A stretch of DNA of 64,000 nt from Amycolatopsis regifaucium (GTDB lineage Bacteria > Actinomycetota > Actinomycetes > Mycobacteriales > Pseudonocardiaceae). The stretch lies in assembly GCF_001613935.1 (NCBI RefSeq), contig NZ_LQCI01000010.1:186001-250000 (forward strand). Direction: 5' to 3'. The position numbers and the translations under genes are program-made. The notes below the pieces were generated by a model, which searched no databases, was not told where the DNA came from, and saw only the letters and a program-made list of their open reading frames with translations. Shown piece after piece: positions 15,478 to 24,749 of this stretch (positions within the stretch are counted from its first letter, which is position 1; each line of letters begins with the position of its first letter).

Positions 15478-16359
15478 GTGGCTGGGACCGGGTACTTCAC
15501 ATCCGTCGAAGACGTGACGGCGAAGCTCGCCGACACCGGCTACCTGGCCTCCGCGGCCGTCGCCACCACGGTGTTCCTCGCGGACGCCCTCGGCAAGCCG
15601 TTGCTGATCGAGGGCCCCGCCGGGGTCGGCAAGACCGAACTGGCCAAGGCGGTCGCGGAGGCGAGCGGCTCACGGCTGGTGCGGCTTCAGTGCTACGAGG
15701 GTGTCGACGAGTCCCGCGCGCTGTACGAGTGGAATCACGCGAAGCAGCTTCTCCGGATCACCGCCGGCAAGGACGAGACGTGGGACGAAGCCCGCAACGA
15801 CATCTTCGGTGAGGAATTCCTGCTGGCGCGGCCGCTGCTGACGGCGATCAAGGGCGACGAGCCGACCGTCCTGCTCATCGACGAGACCGACAAGGCCGAT
15901 GTCGAGATCGAGGGCCTGCTGCTGGAGGTCCTCGGCGATTTCCAGATCACCGTCCCGGAACTCGGCACGATCAGCGCCGGGCGCAAGCCGTTCGTGGTAC
16001 TGACGTCGAACGCGACCCGGGAACTGTCCGAGGCGCTGCGGCGGCGTTGCCTGTTTCTGCACATCGATTTCCCCGACGCGGCACTGGAACAGCGCATCGT
16101 GCGCCTCAAAGTGCCTGGCGTCGACGACGCGCTCGCGGCGTCGGTGATCAAGGTGATCACCGCGCTGCGGGCGATGGAACTGCGGAAGGCGCCGTCGGTC
16201 GCGGAGACCATCGACTGGGCCCGAACGCTGCTGGCGCTCGGCGCCGACAGCCTCGGCGAAGACGTCGTGCGCGCGAGCCTCGGCGTCATCCTCAAACATC
16301 AGGAAGACGTCGTGAAGGCGGACACGCGGCTGGAACTCGGCAAGGTCCTCGACTCGTGA
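15478..16359 (+). CDS. MoxR-family AAA+ ATPase (CoxD-like)
   Basis: A 293-residue AAA+ protein from GTG 15478. Walker A is GPAGVGKTELAKA, Walker B is VLLIDETDKADVEIEG, and sensor 1 is VVLTSNATRELSEALRRRC. MoxR proteins act as chaperones together with a VWA-domain partner. Here the partner is the next gene, whose GTG start overlaps this stop as GTGA. In carboxydotrophs the CoxD/CoxE pair matures the Mo-Cu site of CO dehydrogenase. The IorAB-type enzyme 7 kb upstream is one conceivable client, but this is inference. Confidence 0.9.
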   Translation: MAGTGYFTSVEDVTAKLADTGYLASAAVATTVFLADALGKPLLIEGPAGVGKTELAKAVAEASGSRLVRLQCYEGVDESRALYEWNHAKQLLRITAGKDETWDEARNDIFGEEFLLARPLLTAIKGDEPTVLLIDETDKADVEIEGLLLEVLGDFQITVPELGTISAGRKPFVVLTSNATRELSEALRRRCLFLHIDFPDAALEQRIVRLKVPGVDDALAASVIKVITALRAMELRKAPSVAETIDWARTLLALGADSLGEDVVRASLGVILKHQEDVVKADTRLELGKVLDS

Positions 16360-17705
16360 GCGGCGTGCCGGGCAGGCTCGTCGAATTCGTGGAAGCGTTG
16401 CGGGAACACGGGATCCCGGCGGGTCCCAGTGAGACGGTCGACGCCGCCGCGGCACTCGAAGTGCTGGGGCTGGCCTCCCGTGAGCAGATGCGGGAAGGGC
16501 TCGCCGCGGCACTGGTCCGGCGTGGCGGTCAGCGCGCGGTGTTCGACGCGACATTCGACATCTACTTCCCGCTCGGGATCGGCGCGCCGTCGCAGGATCC
16601 CGTCGAAGATCTCGCCGCCCTGCGCGATCGGCTCGCCTCCGCGCTGGCCGCCGGCGACCAGGCGGAACTGACGCAGCTGGCCGGGCTCGCCGTCGACATG
16701 CTGGGGGAGTACGGCGGCACCGCGGGCTCCGGCGGCTGGTCGGCGCACCAGACGCTGGAACGGCTTCAACCGCAGACGCTCGTGGTACGCGTGCTGGAAG
16801 CGATCCGCGCGGGGGCTTCGGCCGATTTCACCGACCGGCTGGACCGCGACGATGTCCGCCGCCGGGTCGAAGGCTTCCGTGGAATGGTGCGGACCGAAGC
16901 GCGGCGCAGGGTCGCCGAAGTCCGTGGCCGCGAACGGGTTTCGCGGCACGCGGTCCCGCCCGCCGCCGACCGTGTCGACTTCCTGCTCGCCAGCCGCGCG
17001 CAGCTCGCCGAACTCCGCCGCGTCGTGCAGCCCTTGTCACGCAAGCTCGCCACCCGCCTGGCCGCTCGCCGCCGACGGCACGCGCGCGGGCGGATCGACC
17101 TGCGCCGGACGCTGCGGCGTTCGCTGTCCACCGGCGGCGTCCCGATGCGGCCGTCGTACCGGCGGCACCGGCCGGGGCGGCCGGAAATCGTGCTGTTGTG
17201 CGACATGTCGGGTTCGGTGGCCGGATTCGCCAACTTCACCATGCTGCTCGTCCAGGCTCTGCGGGACCAGTTCAGCAAGGTGCGGGTGTTCGCGTTCATC
17301 GACGCGTGCGACGAGATCACCCACCTCGTCGACACCGGCGCGGCCGACCCCGAGGACCTCGGCGCGCGCATCCTCGCCGACGCCGAACTCACCCGATGGG
17401 ACGGGCACAGCGACTACGGGCACGCGCTGGGGGAGTTCGTCGAGCGGTACTCGGACGCCATCGGCCCCAAGACGTCCGTGCTCATCCTCGGTGACGCCAG
17501 GACCAACGGCGGCGACCCGAATCTGGCCGCCGTGAAGGGAATCGCCGCCGCGGCGAGGCACACGTACTGGCTCAATCCCGAGCGGACCGCGCTGTGGTCC
17601 ACGGGAGACTCGGAGGCGCACGCCTACGCCGAGGTCGTCGAGATGCACGAATGCCGGAACGTGCACCAATTGACGCGACTGGTGACCAGGCTCCTGCCCG
17701 CTTAG
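16356..17705 (+). CDS. VWA (CoxE-like) protein
   Basis: A 449-residue cytoplasmic protein with a C-terminal von Willebrand A domain. VLLCDMSGSVAGFANF carries the MIDAS DxSGS motif, and TRWDGHSDYGHALGEF and ILGDARTNGG hold the remaining metal residues. The N-terminal helical half is typical of CoxE-family proteins. It is translationally coupled to the MoxR gene by a 4-nt overlap, so the two should work as one metal-dependent chaperone. It ends in a 4-nt convergent overlap with the transglycosylase gene. Confidence 0.9.
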   Translation: MSGVPGRLVEFVEALREHGIPAGPSETVDAAAALEVLGLASREQMREGLAAALVRRGGQRAVFDATFDIYFPLGIGAPSQDPVEDLAALRDRLASALAAGDQAELTQLAGLAVDMLGEYGGTAGSGGWSAHQTLERLQPQTLVVRVLEAIRAGASADFTDRLDRDDVRRRVEGFRGMVRTEARRRVAEVRGRERVSRHAVPPAADRVDFLLASRAQLAELRRVVQPLSRKLATRLAARRRRHARGRIDLRRTLRRSLSTGGVPMRPSYRRHRPGRPEIVLLCDMSGSVAGFANFTMLLVQALRDQFSKVRVFAFIDACDEITHLVDTGAADPEDLGARILADAELTRWDGHSDYGHALGEFVERYSDAIGPKTSVLILGDARTNGGDPNLAAVKGIAAAARHTYWLNPERTALWSTGDSEAHAYAEVVEMHECRNVHQLTRLVTRLLPA

Positions 17706-18574
17706 GGCTTCAGGGCGGCTTTCCCGTAGGCGTCGGCGTTGCTGAACACTTCCTGCCCGTACTGGGCGGAGTTGTTGTAGGTAAGCACCGCGTTCCACCA
17801 GCCGGTGGGCTTGCCGAGGTCGCCACCCTTCGCACACAGGTAGCGCGCCGTCGTCATCGCGGCGTCGTCGATGTTCTGCGGGTCCGGCGCGGCGCCGTCA
17901 CCGCTCGCGCGGACGCCGTACCGCTTCCAGGTGGCGGGCAGGAACTGCATGGGGCCGACCGCGCGATCCCACTTGGGGTCGCCGTCGAGGGCGCCCTTGT
18001 CGGTGTCGACGACCGCCAGCACGCCGGGCGAGCCGTCGAGCGGGATGCCGATGATCGGCGGCGTCACGACGCCGTCTTCGCCGGCGCGGGAGCCGTCGTG
18101 CCGGGCGTGCTGGGACTCGGTCCGGCCGATCCCGGCGATGGTCGCCCAGGTGATTCCGCAGCGAGGCGTGGTCGACGCGGTCTTCTCGGCCGCGTTCACA
18201 TAAGCACGCAGCGCGCGCGAAGGGATGTCCGTGTTCTCCGACACCTTTGCGATCCAGGCGTCCTTCGCGGGCTCCGCGGGCAGTGGTCCGGCGTCACCGG
18301 GGATCGCCGAACGCGGGGCGGGCTTGAGGTCGGGGACGACGAATTCGGGCTTGACCGGCCCCGGCTCGCGGTCGCCGAGGCTGACCACCACCCACACGGC
18401 CCCGGCCACGAGGGCGCCCACGACCAGCAGCGCGAGCATCACGCAGCCACGCGGTCCGCGCCTCTTGGGCGCTGGTTGCCACTGGTCCATCAGATCCAGG
18501 GTCGAAGGGGACGAAGCGGTCACCGGTTCCACGGTACGTGACGCTTGTGGAGAAGTTGTGAAGCCCGCCGTCAC
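17702..18574 (-). CDS. Membrane-anchored lytic transglycosylase
   Basis: About 290 residues. GCVMLALLVVGALVAGAVWVV (near 45-65) is a signal anchor. The extracellular domain has a MltB/SLT-like core: WATIAGIGRTESQHA with the catalytic Glu, AVGPMQFLPATWKRYG, and NIDDAAMTTARYLC. Homologues cleave peptidoglycan with 1,6-anhydro product formation during growth or division. The start is uncertain: GTG 18574 is the longest, GTG 18532 and ATG 18490 are alternatives, and none has a good Shine-Dalgarno. An intergenic palindromic repeat lies just upstream. Confidence 0.82.
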   Translation of the reverse strand: MTAGFTTSPQASRTVEPVTASSPSTLDLMDQWQPAPKRRGPRGCVMLALLVVGALVAGAVWVVVSLGDREPGPVKPEFVVPDLKPAPRSAIPGDAGPLPAEPAKDAWIAKVSENTDIPSRALRAYVNAAEKTASTTPRCGITWATIAGIGRTESQHARHDGSRAGEDGVVTPPIIGIPLDGSPGVLAVVDTDKGALDGDPKWDRAVGPMQFLPATWKRYGVRASGDGAAPDPQNIDDAAMTTARYLCAKGGDLGKPTGWWNAVLTYNNSAQYGQEVFSNADAYGKAALKP

Positions 18575-18578
18575 CGGT

Positions 18579-18640
18579 GCGTTTCGTCCTCTGAATGCGG
18601 TACTTGCACATGCAACTACCGCATTCAGAGGACGAAATGC
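18579..18640. repeat. Intergenic palindromic repeat, copy B
   Basis: A nearly perfect hairpin. The 30-nt left arm (18579-18608, gcgtttcgtcctctgaatgc...) pairs with the right arm (18611-18640) with only 2 mismatches and a 2-nt loop. It is the best-preserved copy of the family. It lies upstream of the transglycosylase start and between two divergent genes, so a pure terminator role does not explain it. Confidence 0.85.
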
Positions 18641-18684
18641 GGAGGCCGGGTACCCGGAACGCCCAGTTCACGCTGTTCACCCGG

Positions 18685-18740
18685 TTGACAGCGGTTCGTC
18701 CGGGTGGTGACACTAGTCCGCGTTAGGAAGGTTTCTTAAC
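18685..18740 (+). promoter_or_regulatory. GH5 promoter with downstream palindromic operator
   Basis: TTGACA (18685-18690) with a -10-like tgacac (18708-18713) forms a plausible promoter. Just downstream lies gttaggaaggtttcttaac (18722-18740), an imperfect palindrome. A perfect version (TTAGGAA-N3-TTCCTAA) precedes the secreted phosphatase gene at 57055-57071. Its position after the -10 box suggests repression. Confidence 0.5.
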
Positions 18741-18798
18741 GAGGGCTCGCCGCGCCCGGCTCCACGGAACGCACTGAAGCTTCTGAAGGAGGCTCAAA

Positions 18799-20226
18799 GT
18801 GGTACGCACAAGATGGTGCGCGGCGCTGGTCACGGTGCTCGCGGCCGCCTCGCTCCCGTTCTCCGCCCAGCCCGCTTCCGCGGCCGCGGTCCAGTACGAA
18901 GCCGAGAACGCGGTGATCTCCCAAGGCGTGGTCGAAGCCAACCACGCGGGATTCACCGGTAGCGGTTTCGTCAACTACGACAACGTCACCGGCAGCTACG
19001 TCGAATACACCGTCACCGCGGCGCAGGCGGGACAGCACACGCTGACCTTCCGCTACGCCAATGGGACCACGGCCAACCGCCCGCTCGACGTCACCGTCAA
19101 CGGCACGCTCGCCGCCGACGACCTCGCGTTCGCGGGCACCGGCGCGTGGACGACCTGGCGCACCGTCACCGCGACGGTGAACCTGGCCGCGGGCACCAAC
19201 AAGATCCGCACCACCGCCGTCACCGCGAACGGCGGCCCCAACGCCGACTCGCTGTCCGTCGACGGCGGCGGTGGCGGCCCCGTCACCGGAACCCCCGTGG
19301 AGATCAACGGAAAGCTCCATGTCTGCGGGGTCAAACTGTGCAACCAGTACGGCAAGCCCATCCAGCTGCGCGGGATGAGCACGCACGGGATCCAGTGGTA
19401 CAGCCAATGCGTCAAGACCGCTTCGCTGGACGCGCTGGCCACCGACTGGAAGGCCGACATCCTGCGGGTCGCCATGTACATCCAGGAAGGCGGCTACGAA
19501 AGCAATCCGCGCAAGTACACCGACATGATGCACAACTACATCGAGGAGGCCACGAAGCGCGGGATGTACGTCCTCGTCGACTGGCATCAGCTCGATCCCG
19601 GTGACCCCAACGCGAACCTGAGCCTCGCCAAGACCTTTTTCGCCGAGATCGCCCAGCGGCACAAGGACAAGGTCAACATCATCTACGACGTCGCCAACGA
19701 GCCGAACAACGTCACGTGGGCGCGGGTGAAGAGCTACGCGGAGCAGATCATCCCGGTGATCCGCGCGCAGGATCCGGACAGTGTCGTCTTCCTCGGCACC
19801 CACGGCTGGTCGACGTTCGGCATCTCCGACGGACGCGACGAGAACGACATCCTGAACAACCCGGTCAACGCCACCAACATCATGTACACGTTCCACTTCT
19901 ACGCCGCGTCGCATCAGGACGAGCACTACGACGCGCTGGCGCGGACCGCCGACCGGATCCCGGTGTTCATCACGGAATTCGGCACCCAGACCTACACGGG
20001 TGACGGCGGGAACGACTTCGCCTACTCGCAGAAGTACCTCGATCTGCTGGCCGCCAAGAAGATCGGCTGGACCAACTGGAACTTCTCCGACGACTCCCGC
20101 TCCGGCGCGGTGTTCAAGAGCGGAACCTGCGCCGGAAACTCCTTCACCGGCACGTCGATGCTGAAGCCGGCCGGGGTCTGGGTGCGCGACCGCATCCGCA
20201 CTCCGGACGACTTCCCGACCGGCTGA
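18799..20226 (+). CDS. Secreted GH5 endoglucanase with N-terminal CBM
   Basis: A 475-residue secreted enzyme from GTG 18799, with gaaggagg upstream. Residues 1-29 are a Sec signal ending in ASA. Residues about 32-155 form a CBM35/CBM6-like beta-sandwich (QYEAENAVI start). A Gly linker (156-160) joins it to a GH5 catalytic domain. The acid/base is Glu301 in VANEPNN and the nucleophile Glu393 in FITEFGTQ; DWHQ and FHFYA are other active-site segments. It should cut beta-1,4-glucan outside the cell. The upstream palindrome suggests repression that is lifted by a substrate. Confidence 0.9.
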   Translation: MVRTRWCAALVTVLAAASLPFSAQPASAAAVQYEAENAVISQGVVEANHAGFTGSGFVNYDNVTGSYVEYTVTAAQAGQHTLTFRYANGTTANRPLDVTVNGTLAADDLAFAGTGAWTTWRTVTATVNLAAGTNKIRTTAVTANGGPNADSLSVDGGGGGPVTGTPVEINGKLHVCGVKLCNQYGKPIQLRGMSTHGIQWYSQCVKTASLDALATDWKADILRVAMYIQEGGYESNPRKYTDMMHNYIEEATKRGMYVLVDWHQLDPGDPNANLSLAKTFFAEIAQRHKDKVNIIYDVANEPNNVTWARVKSYAEQIIPVIRAQDPDSVVFLGTHGWSTFGISDGRDENDILNNPVNATNIMYTFHFYAASHQDEHYDALARTADRIPVFITEFGTQTYTGDGGNDFAYSQKYLDLLAAKKIGWTNWNFSDDSRSGAVFKSGTCAGNSFTGTSMLKPAGVWVRDRIRTPDDFPTG

Positions 20227-20231
20227 CCCCC

Positions 20232-20295
20232 CGCGTTTCGTCCTCTACTTGCGGTTCTTGCGTGTGCAACTACCGCGAGTAGAGGACGAAACGCG
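20232..20295. repeat. Intergenic palindromic repeat, copy C
   Basis: A 64-nt hairpin (arms 20232-20261 and 20266-20295, 3 mismatches, 4-nt loop) fills the space between the convergent GH5 and deaminase stops. The left arm has actt where copy B has gaat. The right arm changes to gagt, so pairing is kept. It is well placed as a bidirectional terminator. Confidence 0.85.
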
Positions 20296-21270
20296 TCAGG
20301 CGAGCCAGGCGTCGATGTCCTGGTGGATCGAGCGCTTCAGCTCGGCGGGCGCGAAGGACGCGTCGACGGACGCCCTGGCGAGACGCGCGAGCGCGAGGTC
20401 GTCGTAGTCGAACGCCTCCCGCGTCCGCAGGAACTCGTCGGTCAGCGTGGTCCCGGTGATCGACGGGACGTCGGTGCTGAGGGTGACCACGAGCCCGGCG
20501 TCGACCAGCCGGGGAAGTGGATGCTCTTCGAACGACGGCACGAGCCCGAGCGTCACGTTCGACGACGGGCAGACCTCCAGCGCGATACCGCGCTCCCGTA
20601 CCTCGGCGACCAGCGCGACGTCCTCCAGTATCCGGATGCCGTGGCCGATCCGTTCGCTGTGCCCGAGGTCGAGTGCTTCGCGGATGCTGTCCGGGCCGGC
20701 GTCCTCCCCGGCGTGGTGGATCAGGTGCAGCCCGGCCTCCTCGGCCTCGTCGCAGATCCCCGCGAACGGTGCGAGCGGATACTTCTCCTCGCCCGCCAGG
20801 CCGATCGCGATCACCCCGTCCTGGGCATACCGGCGGGCGAGGTCGAGGGTGCGCCGGGCGCGTTCGACCGACCGGCGGCGCGAATGGTCCAGGATCACCC
20901 GGGTGGTGAGCCCATGCTCGGCCGCGCCGATCGAGAGTCCTTTGAGGACGGACGCGAGCGGCATGTCCGGCTCGTCGAGCCGTTCGCCGTGCGACGCCGC
21001 CGTGAAGGTGACTTCGGCGTAGCGGACGCCGTCCGCGACCTGGTCCGCGCAGAACTCGCGCGCCACCCGTTCGAAGTCCTCCGACCGTTGCAGACAGGAC
21101 CGCAGCAGGCCGTTGTAGTCACCGAACGCGCGGAATCCGTCGAACACGGGTTGTTCGGCGGGGACGGCGACACCGTTCGCGTCGCCGAGATCACGGAGCG
21201 TGTCCGGCCGGATGGTGCTTTCCAGATGGACGTGCAGATGGGCTTTGGGCAGCAGCGAAAGATCCCGCAT
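20296..21270 (-). CDS. Adenosine deaminase-family protein
   Basis: A 324-residue metal-dependent amidohydrolase-fold deaminase from ATG 21270. LPKAHLHVHLEST holds the HxH zinc ligands (His13, His15). LIHHAGEDAGP supplies the zinc His and catalytic Glu, ERIGHGIRI the catalytic His, and VTLSTDVPSI the last metal Asp. The last motif reads TDVP rather than the usual TDDP, so one substrate-contacting residue differs. Deamination of adenosine or a modified adenine nucleoside is expected. No nucleoside genes adjoin it. Confidence 0.88.
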   Translation of the reverse strand: MRDLSLLPKAHLHVHLESTIRPDTLRDLGDANGVAVPAEQPVFDGFRAFGDYNGLLRSCLQRSEDFERVAREFCADQVADGVRYAEVTFTAASHGERLDEPDMPLASVLKGLSIGAAEHGLTTRVILDHSRRRSVERARRTLDLARRYAQDGVIAIGLAGEEKYPLAPFAGICDEAEEAGLHLIHHAGEDAGPDSIREALDLGHSERIGHGIRILEDVALVAEVRERGIALEVCPSSNVTLGLVPSFEEHPLPRLVDAGLVVTLSTDVPSITGTTLTDEFLRTREAFDYDDLALARLARASVDASFAPAELKRSIHQDIDAWLA

Positions 21271-21365
21271 GAGCCCGAACCTACTGGCCGTCCGCCGGGC
21301 GCGCGCCCCCTTTTTCGACCGTCCGACCAGCACACCAATCCGAAATGAGTGATTTGGCGCGCTAC

Positions 21366-21394
21366 GGGGAACCCGATGACCACAACCGGTCGTT
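21366..21394 (+). promoter_or_regulatory. Possible ECF-type promoter of the antitoxin-like gene
   Basis: ggggaac (21366-21372) and cgtt (21391-21394) with an 18-nt spacer resemble GGAAC-N18-CGTT promoters used by SigE/SigH/SigR-type ECF sigma factors. The gene starts about 40 nt downstream. Confidence 0.3.
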
Positions 21395-21431
21395 GACCAG
21401 ACACCAGACGACCCCTAGGAAAGGGACCACA

Positions 21432-21653
21432 GTGCCTCTACTGCGGAAGTTGACCGCCCTGGCCGGCACCGCCGGGGCCGTGCGAGCCTACGTGCGGAAG
21501 AACCCTGAGAAGGTCTCCAAGGTCGTGAACAAGGCCGCGACCTTCGTCGACCACAAGACGAAGGGCAAGTACCACAGCCAGATCGACGGCGCGGTGCGCA
21601 AGGTCGACGGGATGACCGGACGGCCGTCCCCCCGTCGCCCCTACGAGCACTGA
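21432..21653 (+). CDS. Rv0909-like (MT0933) antitoxin-family protein
   Basis: A 73-residue basic protein from GTG 21432, with aggaaaggg upstream. The central NPEKVSKVVNKAATFVDHKTKGKY matches the actinobacterial Rv0909/MT0933 antitoxin family pattern (KAxxFVDxKTxGKY). In mycobacteria that protein pairs with a SRPBCC-fold toxin. No toxin gene adjoins it here: the neighbours are a deaminase and RecQ. Homologues of this small protein are widespread without toxins, so the antitoxin label is weak. Confidence 0.75.
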   Translation: MPLLRKLTALAGTAGAVRAYVRKNPEKVSKVVNKAATFVDHKTKGKYHSQIDGAVRKVDGMTGRPSPRRPYEH

Positions 21654-21657
21654 GCCG

Positions 21658-23493
21658 TTAGTTCTCCGCTGAAAGCGTCTCGAGGATCTGCTCGCCGTAT
21701 TTCGCGAGCTTGTTCTCACCGACGCCGCTGACCGTACTCAGCTCCTGCAGCGTGGCGGGCCGTTTGGTGGCGATCTGGCGCAGGGTCGCGTCGTGGAAGA
21801 TCACGTACGCGGGCACTCCCTGCTCCTTCGCCGCCGCGGCCCGCCACGAACGCAGCAGCTCGAACACCGGCGCCGCCTCGGCGGGCATGTCGGCGGCAGC
21901 GGCCTTCTTCGCGCCGGACCGGGCCGCCGCCTTGGCCGCCCGCTCCGGCTCGCGCCGCAGCTGGACCTTCCGCTGTCCGTTCAGGACCTCGGCGCTGCCC
22001 TCGGTGAGCACGAGCGAGCCGTAGTCGCCCTCGACGGCGGCGAGTCCCTGCGCGAGCAACTGCCGCACGACGGCCCGCCACTCGGGTTCTTTCAGTTCCG
22101 TGCCGATCCCGAAGACCTTCAGCGAATCGTGCCGGTGCTGCGTCACCTTCGGCGTCGACTTGCCGAGCAGGATGTCGATGATCTGTCCCGCGCCGAACTT
22201 CTGCCGCCGCTCGTTCTGCAGCCGGACGATGGTGGAGAGCAGTTTCTGTGCCGGGATCGTGCCGTCCCAGGTCTCCGGCGGCGCCAGACAGGTGTCGCAG
22301 TTGCCGCACGGCTCGCTCCGCTGCCCGAAGTAGCTCAGCACCTGCACACGACGGCATTCGACCGTCTCGCACAGCGCCAGCATCGCGTTGAGGTGGGCGC
22401 TCAGCTGCCGCTTGTACGCCTCGGACCCCTCCGACATGTCGATCATCTTGCGCTGCTGCACGACGTCTTGGAGGCCGTACGCCAGCCACGCCGTCGACGG
22501 CAGCCCGTCCCGGCCCGCGCGGCCTGTCTCCTGGTAGTAGCCCTCGATCGACTTCGGCAGGTCCAGATGCGCGACGAACCGCACGTCCGGCTTGTCGATG
22601 CCCATGCCGAACGCGATCGTCGCGACGACGATCAGCCCGTCTTCGCGCAGGAACCGCGACTGGTGCTCAGCCCTTGTCCGCGCGTCCAGCCCGGCGTGAT
22701 AGGGCACCGCCGGGATCCCGTTCTCCACGAGGAAGTCCGCGGTCTTCTCCACCGAGTTCCGCGACAGGCAGTAGACGATCCCCGCGTCACCCTGGTGCTC
22801 GGTGCGCAGCAGTTCCAGCAACTGGCGCTGCGGTGAGTTCTTGCCGACGATCCGGTACTGGATGTTCGGCCGGTCGAAGCTCGCGACGAAATGCCGCGCG
22901 TTCTCGAGGTTGAGCCGGGAGGCGATCTCGGCGTGCGTCGCCTTGGTGGCGGTGGCGGTGAGCGCGATCCTCGGCACGTCCGGCCAGCGTTCGTGCACCG
23001 CGGACAGCATCAGGTAGTCGGGCCGGAAGTCGTGCCCCCACTGGGAGACGCAGTGCGCCTCGTCGATGGCGAACAACGAGATCTTGCCGCGATCGAGCAG
23101 CCGCACCGTCGACTCGACCGAGAGCCGTTCCGGTGCCAGGTACAGCAGGTCGAGTTCGCCGGAGAGGAACGCGGCCTCGACCCGGTTGCGCTCGGCGTAG
23201 TCCTGTGTCGAGTTGAGGAAACCCGCGCGCACGCCGAGGTTGCGCAGCGCGTCCACCTGGTCCTGCATCAACGCGATCAGCGGTGACACGACGACGCCGA
23301 CACCGGGCCGGACGAGGGCGGGGATCTGGTAGCACAGTGACTTCCCGCCGCCGGTGGGCATGAGAACGAGCGCGTCACCGCCTGCGATGACGTGTTCGAC
23401 GATGGCGTGCTGTTCGCCGCGGAAGCTGTCGTAACCGAAAACCCGGTTCAGCGTTTCGAGGGCTTCCGAGGTACCGATGTCGGGGGCTGCCAC
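21658..23493 (-). CDS. recQ: ATP-dependent DNA helicase RecQ
   Basis: A 611-residue full-length RecQ. The helicase core has [12 protein letters not shown] (Walker A, 47-52), DEAH (144-147), the aromatic-rich loop [14 protein letters not shown], and motif [12 protein letters not shown]. The RQC domain zinc knuckle is [27 protein letters not shown], with its four Cys. The C-terminus (about 530-611) is an HRDC domain. RecQ unwinds forked and recombination DNA. No operon partner is evident; it stops 5 bp from the convergent antitoxin-like gene. Confidence 0.95.
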   Translation of the reverse strand: MAAPDIGTSEALETLNRVFGYDSFRGEQHAIVEHVIAGGDALVLMPTGGGKSLCYQIPALVRPGVGVVVSPLIALMQDQVDALRNLGVRAGFLNSTQDYAERNRVEAAFLSGELDLLYLAPERLSVESTVRLLDRGKISLFAIDEAHCVSQWGHDFRPDYLMLSAVHERWPDVPRIALTATATKATHAEIASRLNLENARHFVASFDRPNIQYRIVGKNSPQRQLLELLRTEHQGDAGIVYCLSRNSVEKTADFLVENGIPAVPYHAGLDARTRAEHQSRFLREDGLIVVATIAFGMGIDKPDVRFVAHLDLPKSIEGYYQETGRAGRDGLPSTAWLAYGLQDVVQQRKMIDMSEGSEAYKRQLSAHLNAMLALCETVECRRVQVLSYFGQRSEPCGNCDTCLAPPETWDGTIPAQKLLSTIVRLQNERRQKFGAGQIIDILLGKSTPKVTQHRHDSLKVFGIGTELKEPEWRAVVRQLLAQGLAAVEGDYGSLVLTEGSAEVLNGQRKVQLRREPERAAKAAARSGAKKAAAADMPAEAAPVFELLRSWRAAAAKEQGVPAYVIFHDATLRQIATKRPATLQELSTVSGVGENKLAKYGEQILETLSAEN

Positions 23494-23541
23494 CCGGCCG
23501 ATTCTAGGGGCGGGGTCCGACAGTGCCCGCGCCCGCGCTCC

Positions 23542-24372
23542 TCAGCGCGGGAAATCCCAGTCCAGCGCCCGGTTTCCGGTGACGACCGGCCGGTAGCCGT
23601 CGAGGACCGTCCCGCCGGTTTCGAGCGCGGCCGCGGTCTGTTCGAGAAGTTCGGTGAGCGTCCCCGGCCAGCCCTCGAAGCGTACTGAGCCCTCGTGGTC
23701 CCACGAGCCGAGGCGCCCGGTGCCGGCCCGCTGGTCGAGAAACAGCCCGTCGCCGCCGCCGTTGACGGCGACGGGCACGAACTGCCCGTGCCACCAGGAA
23801 CCGACGCTGTCGTCCGATCCGCTCGAGAGCAGCACTTCGCACAGGACTTTCGCCTCGTCCGCGACGGTTTCCGTGGACGCGAGGCGGTGGAACGGGGGCA
23901 AAGCGAAGCTTTCGCCAAGGCCCGAGACGCCGTCGTGCCGCAGCAGGAAGGCGACGAGTTCGGCGGGGAGGGCGACGCCGGCCTTCCGCTGTGTTTCGGC
24001 GATCCGTGCGATCGTCGCGGCCGGACGGAGGGCCGCCGCCGTCGTCGGCGCGTTGGCCGCGAGCCACCGTTCGACGCGGTCCCAGGCGGCGTTCACCCGT
24101 CGGGTGGTCGCCTCCGGCACCGGGGTGAGCTCGGCCGGGCCCTGTCCCAGACGGCAGCCACTGTCGACGGTCAATGTCGGCCGGGTCGTTGGCGCGGGTG
24201 CGGCGGTCGAATAAGACTGCGCGCGCGGCGTGGTCCGGGGCGCCTGCTCGGCCGAGAGCCACTGCGCACCCCTGCCCTGCCCGCCGCGCGCCGTGACCGC
24301 GAAAACGAGTCCCGACACGATGACGACGCTCGCGACGGCGACCACCACCGCGCGCCCCCACGACTTGCGCAT
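23542..24372 (-). CDS. Membrane-anchored SUKH/SMI1-like protein
   Basis: A 276-residue protein. Residues about 8-27 (AVVVAVASVVIVSGLVFAV) form a signal anchor, followed by a Pro/Thr-rich extracytoplasmic linker. The rest looks like a SMI1/KNR4 (SUKH) domain: an N-terminal helix with WDRVERWLA, then VALPAELVAFLLRHDGV, then FVPVAVNGGGDGLFLDQRAG and LGSWDHEGSV. SUKH proteins are often immunity or regulatory proteins and usually cytoplasmic; an anchored form is less usual. It begins 9 nt after the ArsR stop, so the two are probably one operon. Function unknown. Confidence 0.72.
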   Translation of the reverse strand: MRKSWGRAVVVAVASVVIVSGLVFAVTARGGQGRGAQWLSAEQAPRTTPRAQSYSTAAPAPTTRPTLTVDSGCRLGQGPAELTPVPEATTRRVNAAWDRVERWLAANAPTTAAALRPAATIARIAETQRKAGVALPAELVAFLLRHDGVSGLGESFALPPFHRLASTETVADEAKVLCEVLLSSGSDDSVGSWWHGQFVPVAVNGGGDGLFLDQRAGTGRLGSWDHEGSVRFEGWPGTLTELLEQTAAALETGGTVLDGYRPVVTGNRALDWDFPR

Positions 24373-24381
24373 GCGGCGAGC

Positions 24382-24729
24382 TTAGCCGTCGTCTTCGGCG
24401 GCCTTCCGGCGTTCGCGGCGGCCGCGGGCGATCTCGGTGGCGAGCGCGTCGAGCGGCCCGGTCCAGAAGCGCCGGTACTGCTCCAGCCAGCCGTCGATCT
24501 CCTTGAGTGGCCCCGGATCCACCGAGTACAGCCGCCGCGTGCCCTCGGCGCGGACGGTGGTGAAGCCGTTCTCGCGCAGGACGCGCAGATGCTGGGAGAC
24601 CGCGGGCTGCGAGATCCCGAACTCGGCGCGGACCACCGTGGTCACGTCGCCGGAACTCTGTTCCCCGCCCGCCAGCAGTTCCAGGATCCGGCGGCGCACC
24701 GGATCCCCGAGGACGTCGAACGCGTGCAT
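24382..24729 (-). CDS. ArsR-family transcriptional regulator
   Basis: A 115-residue winged-helix regulator from ATG 24729. AFDVLGDPVRRRILELLAGGEQSSGD and FGISQPAVSQHLRVLRENGFTTVRAEGTRRLYSVD are standard for the SdpR/PagR-like ArsR group without metal ligands. A perfect 14-bp palindrome lies 20 bp upstream (24750-24763) in the interval shared with the divergent DinB gene. Self-repression, and control of both the DinB and SUKH-like genes, is likely. Confidence 0.88.
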   Translation of the reverse strand: MHAFDVLGDPVRRRILELLAGGEQSSGDVTTVVRAEFGISQPAVSQHLRVLRENGFTTVRAEGTRRLYSVDPGPLKEIDGWLEQYRRFWTGPLDALATEIARGRRERRKAAEDDG

Positions 24730-24749
24730 CCCGCCACTATCACGGCCTG

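Noticed and set aside
21393..21421. TTGACC-N17-TAGGAA as a vegetative promoter of the antitoxin-like gene
   Set aside because: The supposed -10 box overlaps the Shine-Dalgarno only 10 nt before the start codon, so it cannot give a normal transcript.
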